DNA from: Haematobia irritans
Lineage: Eukaryota > Arthropoda > Insecta > Diptera > Muscidae
Assembly: GCF_050003625.1 (NCBI RefSeq)
Contig: NC_134398.1
Location: forward strand, 71,167,635-71,231,634
DNA length: 64,000 nt
Direction of reading: 5' to 3'
The notes beneath the pieces were generated by a model. The model did not search any database, was not told the origin of the DNA, and was given only the letters and a program-made list of their open reading frames with translations. Position 1 is the stretch's first letter. Each line of letters begins with the position of its first letter. Shown here piece after piece: positions 48,301 to 60,300 of this stretch. The position numbers and the translations under genes were made by a program.

Positions 48301-51300
48301 CCTCAAAGAGAAGAAAATTTCATACGATCCGGCTGAAATTTGGTACATGATGTTGGTATATGGTCTCTAACAATCATGCAAAAATTGGTCCATATCGGTC
48401 CTTAATTATATATAGCCCCCATATAAACCGATCCCCAGATTTGGGTTGCGGAGCGTCAAAGAGAAACAAATTTCATCCGATCCGCCTGAAATTTGGTACA
48501 TGATGTTGGTATATGGTCTCTAACAACCATGCAAAAATTGGTCCACATCGGTGCATAATTATATATAGCCCCCATATAAACCGATCCCCAGATTTGGCTT
48601 GCGAAGTCTCCAAGAGAAGCAAATTTCATCCAATCTGGTTGTAATTTGGAACATGGTGTTAGTATATGGTCTTTAAAAACCGTGCCACAATTGGTCAATA
48701 TCGGTCCATAATTATATATAGCCCCCATATAAAACGTTCTCCAGATTTGACCTACGGAGCCTCTTAGAGGAGCAAAATTCATCCGTTCCGGTTCAAATTA
48801 GGCACGTGGTGTTAGTAAATGGTCGCTAACAACCATACCAAAATTGGTCCAATCACACAAAAATTGGTCCATATCGGTTCATAATCATGGTTGCCACTAG
48901 AGCCAAAAATAATCTACCAAAATTTTATTTCTATAGAAAATTTTGTCAAAATTTTATTTTTATAGAAAATTTTGTCAAAATTTTATTTCTAGAGAAAATT
49001 TTGTTAAAATTGTATTCGGTTCATAATAAAATTTTCATCATTGTCAAAATTTGATTTCTATAGAAAATTTTGTCAAAATTTTATTTCTATAGAAAATTTT
49101 GTTCAAATTTTATTCGATTCATAATCATGGTTGCCACTCAAGCCAAAAATAATCTACCAAGATTTTATTTCTATAGAAAATTTTGTCAAAAGTTTATTTC
49201 TATAGAAAATTTTGTTAAAATTTTATTTCTGTAGGAATTTTTGGCAAAATTTTCTTTCTATAGAAAATTTTGTCAAATTTTTTATTTCTATAGAAAATTT
49301 TGTGAAAATTTTATTTCTATAGAAAATTTTGTTAAAATTTTATTTCTGTAGAAAATTTTGTCAAAATTTTATGTATACTTTGTCAAACTGAATTATATAC
49401 GTATTGGATCGATCTTTTTTGATTTAATATATACCACTTATGGACTTACATACTATTTAGAAGATGGTGTTAGGAGGTTTTAAGATACCTTGCCATCGAC
49501 AAGCGTTACTGCAACTTAAGTAATTCGATTGTGCGTGGCAGTGTTTAGATGAAGTTTCTACGCAATCCATGATGGAGGGTACATAAGCTTCGGCCTGGCC
49601 GAACTTACGGCCGTATATACTTGTTGTTTTTAATATTGTATAAATAATTGGCCAACTAGTCCCATTAATGCCTTATGGCGCGGGACAGACTTGTATTGTA
49701 TTAAAGTTGGATTGTTGAATAAAATAATAATAAAAAAAGAACAAACACTGTTGAATTTGGAAAAAATTGTATCAAAGTTAGATATAGCCCCCATATACAT
49801 GTATCGCCCGATTTCGACAAATGAGACCATACTGCGCTTATTTACTACACGATCATCTTCAAATTTAACACAAAGTAATATTTTATAGTACCCTTAAAGT
49901 GTGCAAAATTTCATCAAATTCGGTTCAGATTTAGATATAGCTCCCATATATATGTATCACCCGATTTTTCCAAATTTGACTATAAAACCCTTACATTGAT
50001 TTTAGTATGGGCAAGTTTGGGCAGACAAACCTTACAGTACGTAAACGTACACTGAAAAAAATATTGTCGTGAGGTCAAAGATTTCATGTCTTTAAAATAC
50101 GAATACAAACTTTGCTTAGCATAGAAGACGCATTTCTCTAAAATAAATTTATTTTCCTTGTCCAAAAGTCGATAAACTTGTCAATGAAGTCGTATTGTCC
50201 TTACAATTAAGTGATTTGGCTTAAAAATGGGTATCTTAACATGAAAGAAAAAATTTATAGGCTAAGGTCCACTTGACTTTAATAATTCAGACAAATTCTT
50301 TAAATTTAATGAAATTGTCTTTAAATTTTTTGTCTTTTTGCATCTTGACTACAAAGCAAAAAATCGTTCAAATATAGGACATGTTTTTCAACACATTATT
50401 TTAAAGACGTTTTTTACTTCAAACATAGCATAATTTCTACTGGAAGTCGAGTCCTAATTTGGAAAATAAAGTTGCCGTTAACTCGTCTTTAAAGGACTTT
50501 GATAGCATATTAAAAAAAAAAAGCTGAGAAAGCGAAAAATTAAAATTTGCTTCCTAGAAGCAAGTACACAAAACCTAAATTTAAAAGAGAATTGTGTCTT
50601 AAAAGTATCCTTACTTGTATCCTCCGCTTCTTTGGCTCGGAATCAATACCAAATTTTTTAAAGTAAAGACAAAATCTTTGGAACCGAGTATGCTTTTTTT
50701 TAGTGTATACTTTCTCACGAACAATTATAAGCAACAACTTTCATTAACAATCGTTAACATTTTTAATTCTATTCTTCGCAAATATACGTATGTACTAAAA
50801 TTTTCACATATAAACAGCACTTTTGAATCCACAAATTCAAGTTCAAAACCAAAAATATTTTTTAAAGTGCTTACAACATTTTGAACTACTAAACCTTCTC
50901 TTAGAATCTACATTTAAAAGTTTTCTTTATTCACTTGTATTGCGAAAAAAAATTAAGCACGAAATTTTTAAATTTTTGCTCTCCTTGATTGCACGCAACT
51001 TGCATAAATTTTGGTAAACATTGGCAACCTTTTTCTCCTGAACAGGGTTGCCAAGTTTTAAATTAACTTTCGATTTATACTTTCCAAGATGTTCTATAGT
51101 AATTTCAATTGGAACATCCAATAATTATTCATTTTGAAAATTTGACTTTTTGCCGCTGTTTTGCGATTTCCGCCCATGGTGCAATGGAGGAAAATACAAT
51201 TGAAAATGGGTCTAAAATATGACACATTCTACCATATTTCCCACAACTTTGGCGTACCTATATATGGGAGCTATATCTAAATCTGAACCGATTTTCCAAA

Positions 51301-54300
51301 TTTGGCACATTTAACGATACTATTAAACCTACTCCTTGTGCAAAATTTGAAGCAAATCAGAGCAAAATTCTGGCTGTGGAGGCCATAGAAGTCCAAGTCG
51401 GACGAAAGATATACAGTGGCGTGCAGAAATGAGTACATAATATTTTTTTTTCATTTCTAAACGAATAAAATAAGCAGTAATAAAGAAATTTAAAATAATT
51501 TTATTTTTCCTTTATTCGTTCTTCAATTCTAAATAAAACTACAACAAAAACTCAAAACAAAAAGTAAAGAATTTTGCTATCTATACCGGTGTCAGTTGGA
51601 ACATTTTCTAGTACTTGGTCCATAACCCTTTATTTTTATACCCTTCACCACTACTGTGGTACAGGGTATAATAAGTTTGTGCATTTGTATGTAACGCCAA
51701 GAAGGAAAAGTCTGAGACCCATCGTTTAGTATACCGATCGTCTTAGAATTAAATTCTGAGTCGATTTAGCGATGTCCGTCTGTCTGTCTGTCTGTCTGTT
51801 GATGTATTTTTGTGTGCAAAGTACAGCTCGCAGTTTTAGTCCGATTGTCCTAAAATTTGGTATAGGGTTCTGTTTAGGCTCAAAGACGATCCCTATTGAT
51901 TTTGGAAAAAATCGGTTCAGATTTAGATATAGTTGCCATATATATATTTCACCGATCTGGTCATAATTGGCGTGTATATCAACCGATCTTCCTCAAATTC
52001 CGTACATCCGAATATTTTATGAGTCTCGAAAAACTTGCAAAATATCAGCCAAATCGGTTCAGATTTAGATATAGCTCCCATATATAGCTTTCGCCCGATT
52101 TATACTCATATGACTACAGAGGCCAATTTTTAACTCCGATTTAGTTGAAATTTTGCACAAGGAGTAGAATTAGCATTGTAGCTATGCGTGCCAAATTTGG
52201 TTGAAATCGGTTCAGATTTAGATATATCTCCCATATATAGCTTTCGCCCGATTTGCACTCATATGACCACAGAGGACAATTTTTTCTTCCGATTTAGTTG
52301 AAATTTTGCACAGGGAGTAGAATTAGCATTGTAGCTATGCGCGCCAAATTTGGTTGACATCGGTTCAGATTTAGATATAGCTCCCATATATATGTTTTTT
52401 CTGATTTCGACAAAAATGGTCAAAATACCAACATTTTCCTTCTAAAATCGCCACTGCTTAGTCGAAAAGTTGTAAAAATGACTCTAATTTTCATAAACTT
52501 CTAATACATATATATCGAGCGATAAATCATAAATAACCTTTTGCGAAGTTTCCTTAAAATTGCTTCAGATTTAAATGTTTCCCATATTTTTTACTAACAT
52601 TGTGTTCCACCCTAGTGTATTAGCCGACTTAAATTTTGAGTCTATAGATTTTGTAGAAGTCTATCAAATTCTGTCCAGATCAAGTGATATTTAAATGTAT
52701 GTATTTGGGACAAACCTTTCTATATAGCACCCAACACATTTGACGGATGTGATATGGTATCGAAAATTTAGATCTACAAAGTGGTGCAGGGTATAATATA
52801 GTCGGCCCCGCCCGACTTTAGACTTTCCTTACTTGTTTAATACCATATTTATACGTTTTCCCATACTTTCAACCAATTCCTGTATAATTTCATCTGGTAT
52901 ATTCTGCCACTCAAGCTGTACTTGTTCCCACAGGTCTTCTAATTTTTATGGAGCTGATTTGTACAATCCCAGCCGTCTTCCCACGATTGACCATAAATTC
53001 ACAATCGGGTTGAGGTCGAGGCTTTACGCTGGCCAATTCATCACTTGAAATTTTTGCTCACTAAGCCATTTTTTCACTATTTTTGCACTAGGCTTCGGAT
53101 CACCATCCTGTTGAAATACGACTTCATCTTCCGAATACACTGAAAAACAGTGAACCCTTTTCCATTGCAAAATGAACTAAACTGTAGTAATATTGACCAT
53201 GATTAAGATTTTTTTCAACTTGTCTAGTTTATAATTTTCTTAAATTTTAGTTCATCTATAACATTGTAGTTTAGTTCATTTTTACAACACCAAAAGATTT
53301 ATATACCTCTTCCAAGTTAAAAAGTCAGTATTATTTTGGTTTACTTGCTTATTTTGTGAGAAACCCGATAATAAAAATTGGTTAACAGTCTCTTTAAAAT
53401 GTCGACGACTAAACTATTTTTAAATCGATCATTCCACAGTACAGAGAAATTAAATAATTAAAGGAACAACGAACCGTTTTACTATTATGAACATTTTCAT
53501 ACATTAAAATTAAACTTTCTTTAAGCAAAAGTACTTTATTATAAAAACTTATGATGAAAGTTCTTAATACAATGTTTTTTGTGAATAAAAATTATGACCA
53601 CGTGGAACAGAGAGTAGTTCATTTGAACCCGCTGTTTGGACATTTTGACTTTTATTCATCGTAGGTAGTTTTTTCACATATCTTGCTGGAAAAAATGGAA
53701 ACAAAAATGAAAATTGTTAAATATTAACACCATGTAATGAAATATAATTTTTAATTCTGCATTTTAGCTTGTAACTTACCATATTTGGGGCATTTTATCA
53801 AATGGAGTAAAGAATTCAACTTTTCTTTGGAAAACGTATCTCATAAAATTTGTACCTGAAACAATTAGAGAAATAATGAAGTATTCTAAATAAACTCATA
53901 AAACTGTGTTGTTATCGATGTGAAGGATATAATAAAATAAATATTCTAGTTGAAAGAAAGCCAAAGTTTTAATATAAAACTTACCAATTCTCTATTAAAT
54001 TGTACGCTGAGGGGAAATAAAAAAGTTGTCCAAATTTATTTGGGTTACTCTGAAATTAAATATTAAATACAATTATTAAATACGTTTTCAAAAAATCTAA
54101 TGAAAAAAATAATAATATGCATTAAAAACCAAATATTCTTGATAACCCTAGACAGTCATCATTCGTCAAAATGACGACACGTAATTTCATTTTGGATTTA
54201 AAATGCATTTTAGTCTATTGGGAAATGGTGAATTTAAGTTATACTAATTCGACCGTTTTATGAATTTTTGATTTATACTACTTAAAACTAAATTGAATAA

Positions 54301-57300
54301 GAAAATAAACTCAAGTTTGGTTCACTTTTTCGCTCACGATGAAAATTTTAGCGTCTTGAAATGAGCCGTAGTCAAAATGACGAAGGCTGACGTTAATGTA
54401 CAAAAAATAAGGATGACTGTCCAGGGCTATAAGAAAGTTAAAGAATCCTTACCAATTCACTATTAAATTACAGGCAAAGGAGTACTAAAAACTTGTCCAA
54501 ATGTTTAAGGAGTTATTCTGAAATTAAATATATGTTATACCCTGCTCCACACTGTGGAACACGGTATTATAAGTTAGTGCATATGTTTTTTACATTAAAA
54601 ATATTACATTGGTTTCCAAAAAATTTTATTAAAGAAATACTAAAATAAGGCATTAAAAACCTGTAATTTTGATGATAAAAAGGTCACAAAAACGTAAATA
54701 TTCTAGTTAAAATAAAGCCAATTTTTAAAAGAAAACTTACCAATTCTCTATGTTTTATTTGTTCGAATCCATCTGGAGTTGCTCTGAAATTAAATATTGT
54801 TTTTACAACAAAGAAAAACATTAAACTGGTTTCCAAAAAAAATAATTAACAAATAATAATATACATAAAAAATATTCTTTTTAAAAGAAAGTCATATTAA
54901 AAAAATACTTACCAATTTATGAATAAACTATACGCTGAGATATAACAAAAATTTTCCAAATGCATCTGGAATTGAATATTAATTTTTTACATAGAATAAT
55001 AAAAATTTCAATACACTTTCAATTTCAACATATTTTCCTAAATATTCGTAATAACTTTTTTCTAAACTACTGATATAATATTAATAACTTTCATTTAAAA
55101 GGTTTAATAAACAAACACCAATATATGTCTCAAAAATGCAAAATATTCCATGCCTTTATACTCTCTTGTTGCATACCTACTTAAAAGATGCAACAGCCCA
55201 CGCCAACGCCAACTATACAACTGAAGCATGCCAAACAAAACCAAGCAAAGCCAAAACATTCCTACAACAACACAAACACATGTGCCTTTATTGAAAACAA
55301 CACCTCATCCAGCCAAATAAACCATCTGCGAATATCATTAGTTCATCGCATCTGCTGACAATTTACTCTAAGAATAATATTCGTAAAGGCACACCAGTTT
55401 ACGATCAATGAAACGTTTAACTTAAAATTTGCAAAATTTTCAAGAAATGTTATCTACCATTTTTGACGAAAATGTCTATAAATTTAATTACATGTGAACT
55501 AAAAATATTTCATTGGGTAATTTTTTACCAACAATTATTAACTATAGGAATTGTCAGTAAGAAATTGCTATCCACTTTCAAGTTCATTTTTCGTAAAAAA
55601 ATATTTTCTCATACAAAAAAATCTTATAGTAAATTGCACTTATTATTTACAAAATATTTTACATTTCACAAGTAGTTTTATAGCATGACAAACGAATTTT
55701 TAACTACCAGTTAAGAAATTTTTTAAGGAAATTTCCATCGTATTTTGTAGGCCATGAACTAAACGATTGCTACTTAGAATTTGTAAAATTTACTTTCGAG
55801 TAGTTAATTTTCGTTGAAGATGCGAAAAATAAACTAAAATTCTGGAAAATTCTTGTAATAAATTATTGTTAAAATTTTCTTAAATTTACGAGACACTTTT
55901 TTTTCTGTGTAGGCACTCTTGTCAACAAACTCGGGAAGATGAGTCTGCAAAATGGCGAGGTAGTCTTCCTTCTTCATTATACCATCAATTTTCTGTAAAG
56001 GCCCAATGTGCCACCAAGTGAAGCAGCCCCAAACTATGATTCTTCCACCACCATGCTTCACAGTTTGTTTAACATGGTAGCGTTGAATGGTATCACCAGG
56101 ACGACGCCAGCAATATTGTTTACCGTCCGATGGGAAACGGTTAAATTTTGATTCATCTGGGCAGATAACACGTTTCCAGTCATCTGTCGTCCAATTTGTT
56201 ATGTTCTCTTGCAAACTTCATTCGCGCCTTTTGATTCTTTTCGGATAATGCATGTTTATTTTTTTACAGCTGCAACATAACCAATGTTGTGGAGCGTTCA
56301 TCTTGCTGTCCATTCACTAACTTGCTTATTTTTGGCAACAGTAGTATTTTTCGGCGTTACGGACTTGTTCTGCCCCATTTCTGCCTTTTGGGTGTAGCAT
56401 TTCGTCTTTTTTGTACGCGAATGACTACAGACTGACTTATATTTAGTTCCTTGGCTATTTTCCGCGATGAAGACCCATTATTAGTTAAGGAAACTATATT
56501 GCCTCCACATCGCGCGATAACTTTTTCATTCTAATTTTTACTTGATATTATTGCAGTACACTTCGAATAAAGCTTTAACTCTAACTAGCAAACACGTTTC
56601 TAAACACAAAGTTGTATTATTTCTGCTTCCTTCAATGTGCAATGCAGATACTGTCGTTGCCAATTTAGAAATAGCCAAATGCAAATATTGGGTATCTTCG
56701 GTCTATATGGGACATGACAGGGAGATGCCTCCACGTGCCGTTAAGACCTTAGTTGAGGAGTCACTGAAAACAAAGACGAAACTCATTATGGGGTGCGATG
56801 CGAATGCGCATCATAGTATATGGGGAAGTAGTGATACTAATGCAAGGGGAGAGTCGCTAATAGAGTTTATTTTGCGTACTAATCTGGTAGTTTGCAACAA
56901 GGGAGATGCCCCAACCTTTGTCACTAAAAACAGGCAAGAGGTTTTGGACATCACCTTGGCCTCGCAAGAACTGAATGAAATGATATCTGAGTGGCATGTT
57001 TTAAGTGAACACAGCTTCTCAGATCATCGCTACATCAGTTTCAAATTTGATGTTCATACCACCAAGACCATATTTCCGCCAAATGTTAGGAAAGCTGACT
57101 GGAATAGGTATAGGGAATCGTTCAATATGATGATACCGGAAATACCAGAGACAAATATGAGCACTGTGCAAGTTATCGAACACGCAGTGGAGAGGATTAC
57201 TAAGGCCTTCAACATTTCACTGAAAGCTGCATGCCCTAAAGGGAAGCCAAGGGGGAAAAATCGACCACCATGGTGGTCTACGGAGTTAGGTAATATGAGG

Positions 57301-60300
57301 AAATCGTGCAGGAAGCTCTTTAACAAAGCAAAGTCCACCAGAGCTCCTGTGGATTGGGACGCTTACAAGAAGAATCTGAGAGGATACAAGCGAGAACTGA
57401 GAAAGGCTCAGCATAACTCTTGGAATGATTGCTGCAGCAGCATTGAGAATACGTCCGAGGATTCCAGACTACGGCACCATTCACGAGCTCCGCTCCAGGT
57501 TTCATTAAAACATCGGAGGGCAATTGGACAACGTCCAGTGAGGAGACGCTGGAGGTACTATACCTTCGTCGTATATTTAAACATCTTATAAGTGAGAAAT
57601 GGTCAAGATAAGCCTTCCATGTTATAGTTTTGGAAAAAGTTCAGCATTAGGAAAGCCATTGGAATTATTTCCGATTCATGGGAGGAGGTTAAACCGTCTT
57701 GCAATGGTGTTTGGCGCAAAATATGGCCTGGATGTGTTCACAGAACATGCGCGGTAGAAGTTGATAGTACAACAGCTGTTCGCCATGAAATTTCTGATTT
57801 AGCTAGAGAATCTAATTTTGAGGGTATGGAGGAGAGTGATATAAATGAACTGCTATTCTCGCACAACAGAGAATTGTCTAATGAAGAACTGTTGCAACTG
57901 GAACTTCAATTTGCTAATGAAGAAGATGACTGTGATTGTTCAACAAACATCTGCAAAGAACAAAATTTGACGTGCAAACAAATTTCCAAAGCGATGTGTT
58001 TGATTGATGAAGCTATGGAAATTTTTATAAAAAACGATCCTGAAAGCGGAAGGAGTCTTAAAGTGTCCCAGGCGGTAGCCTCTGATATCAATTTCTACAA
58101 GGAAATGTATTTTACATTGAAAAAGAAAGCAGTTCAGAAAACATTGGACCAATTTTTTGTGAAAGAGAACCGATGTACAGCCACTATCGCCTCATCAGAC
58201 AGCGTTTAATTTTTATTTTGTTTTAATTGAACTTATATTATTTTTGTTTTTCTTATGAATTAAATAAAGTTTACATTTTGTTTTGTTACATTGTTCATTT
58301 TTTTTTTGAAAGAGTAGTACATAATCTTGGAACCTATCTCCAATCTTTGCTTGGTTTGCCATAGAAACTCATAATTAACTTTGCGTCGTGTTTTTTGGAA
58401 CGTATCTGCGACGCAAAGCGATGTCTAGGTGTATAAAATCGAATAATTTCTTCTACAATGTTTGTATAACCGAAAAAGGTACTAAGAACTAAAAAAAACT
58501 TCGTGGAAGTGAGAAAGATGTGAAAGAAGATGCAATTAGCCAGAATTTTTTCGTTAGTCTGTATGAAAGTGTTTTTACATGCTATAAAAGAATCAACGTT
58601 TATCACAAAGAGTATATACTTTTCTCCCAAACAAACTTCCTTATAGCGAAAAGCAAATGGGAAACAATATTTGTTTGTCTAAAATTTCGTTGGGAGGAAA
58701 GAATTATTTTTTTTTTGCGTGTAGTTAAAGAGGGCATTGTTAATAAAAGTCAATGCTTTTTCTATTTTATTTTTCAGATTTTGGTTCAACCCGAAACCGT
58801 TTATGAACGGGTGCAATATCAATTTGAAGAAGATGCATTCGATGCTATTCCCGATCTGATAACATTTTATGTAGGATCAGGTAAGACTCTTATTATTTAC
58901 TTATAATTGGAATGAAATTTTTAATGTTTAAACCATTCAGGAAAATCCATATCACTGGCCTCGGGGGCAAGAATTCAATATCCATGCAATCGCAACTATC
59001 CTCTCTCCTTCTATGGCCATAAAATTGTGGGCAATCAATTGCATTCCCAAATGTTGGCCGGATTAAGGGGAGTCAGTCCATTAAACTCACCACTGGCAGC
59101 CAATGCAAGTTTTCGCTTCTGTGGTACTCCAATGAATCAGCAGCAGACACATGGAGCTCTTCAGCATCAACAATCACTGCCAACTTCAATTGGCCATCAG
59201 AGCATGCAACAGCAATCTAGTCCCACGTCTTCGCCACCACGTAATAAAATGTGTCCAGCACCAAGATTACCTTCCAAAAAGCAAAGATCTCAAAGTCTCA
59301 CACCAGCTCAGGCGATCGTAGTGTCAAATATTAAAAATGCCGAAACTGCCAATAGTGCAGACGGAGTTCTTCAAGGTAATGGAAGTGCTGGAACTTCGGA
59401 CAGCTACAATGCTAATATGGGGGCCGGTGGTTCAATGAATCATCTCAACCATTCCAATGGTCATGCATTGCGATCAGAGGCAACCAGACGTTTCAATCAG
59501 TTGGAAAAGAGCAATAGCGTATGTGGTGCTCCAAGTGAGACACAGCTTCAGAGTCACTTGGAAAATTTGAATATACATGGTAAACTACCAACCAATGGAT
59601 TTCAAACCATTGCCCGTTGTACGGTTGGCGATGTTGTGGATCATCATACCAAATTCACAACTCACTCGCTTCCACGTCCAGCCACAAATAGTTTCCGCGG
59701 AAACTTTAATCGATCGTCTAGTTTGGCCAGGGATTTCAATGTGGAGACATCATGCAACATGTTTTCTAGTCTTGAGATAAGTAAAATTCCTGAATTGCCC
59801 GAAAAGCCACCGAGTCCACCACCAAAACCGAATCGCTCTAACGGTGGAGGCAATATAAACAGTTTGTCACGCCCTCCGAAAGAGATTGGCGGCTTGGAAC
59901 AACAATACCCTTTACAGCGTCAGGGTATGGCAGGCATTTATCAATTAAGTGGCTCTGATTCCGGCAATGGATCTGGTGATTCCATGCCGGGTGATACCAA
60001 TGAATTTATAATGCATCGTGGTGTGATCATAAAAAATCCCCGCTTCATGAGCACTTCTGCATCTTCTGTTACTCTTAAAAGTTTAAGTGAGTTCGATGTT
60101 CAAGCGGCCGAGGATCAATTGTTTACGCTACCATTGCCAGAATTTAAACCCGTGAGTATTGGAGGATATACAGTTTTGTGTTTGAGTAGTAGTAACGAGT
60201 TTTTCTCTCACTAGGTTTCAAAATTTGATGTAGAGAATTTCAGCACACTTTTATTGCCCTCTGTGGAGAATAGACCATTGGATGGTGATGCATTGAACAC

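Larger units (their letters stand above)
45261..51181. mobile_element. Transib-like insertion with RSS-like ends, filled with later insertions
   Basis: Left end CACTATGGGCGGAAAT (45261) and right end inverted CACCATGGGCGGAAAT (51181) match at 15 of 16, and both have GCGGCAAAAA at about positions 26-35. CAATG is duplicated at 45256-45260 and 51182-51186. CACTATG termini and 5-bp duplications are Transib traits. No Transib transposase is recognised; the interior is mostly other repeats. Superfamily is an inference. Confidence 0.55.
44664..51415 (-). repeat. DINE-1-like type B element split by a 5.9-kb insertion
   Basis: 44664-45260 (AACAAGTAAGTAAAG, GTCGGGCGAGGCCGAC stem) continues at 51187-51415 (GGGTCTAAAATATGACACA, GGGAGCTATATCTAAATCTG), as the uninterrupted text at 2990-3110 shows. 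Its 5' part is lost at the Tc1 insertion at 51416. Confidence 0.7.
51416..56560 (-). mobile_element. Tc1-like element split by two later insertions
   Basis: CAGTGGCGTGCAGAAATGAG at 51416 is the terminal repeat at the transposase 3' side. Coding pieces lie at 56220-55912 and 53137-52830. A type B DINE-like element (51637-52829) and the 2.77-kb element (53138-55909) interrupt it. The opposite terminus is not found near 56560, where LINE sequence begins. Confidence 0.75.

Noticed and set aside
47976..48782. Minus-strand ORFs of 97 and 108 codons with repeated peptide MGAIYNYGP...
   Set aside because: They are read-through of the 153-bp repeat units of a DINE-1-like element; the period is a multiple of three, so stops are avoided in one frame. 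No gene.
58520..58777. Coding sequence upstream of the SH2 exon at 58778 in the same open frame
   Set aside because: The segment matches the TGTTTG MITE right half and is separated from the SH2 codons by a standard polypyrimidine-AG acceptor; exon 4 ends at phase 0 and joins 58778 directly.
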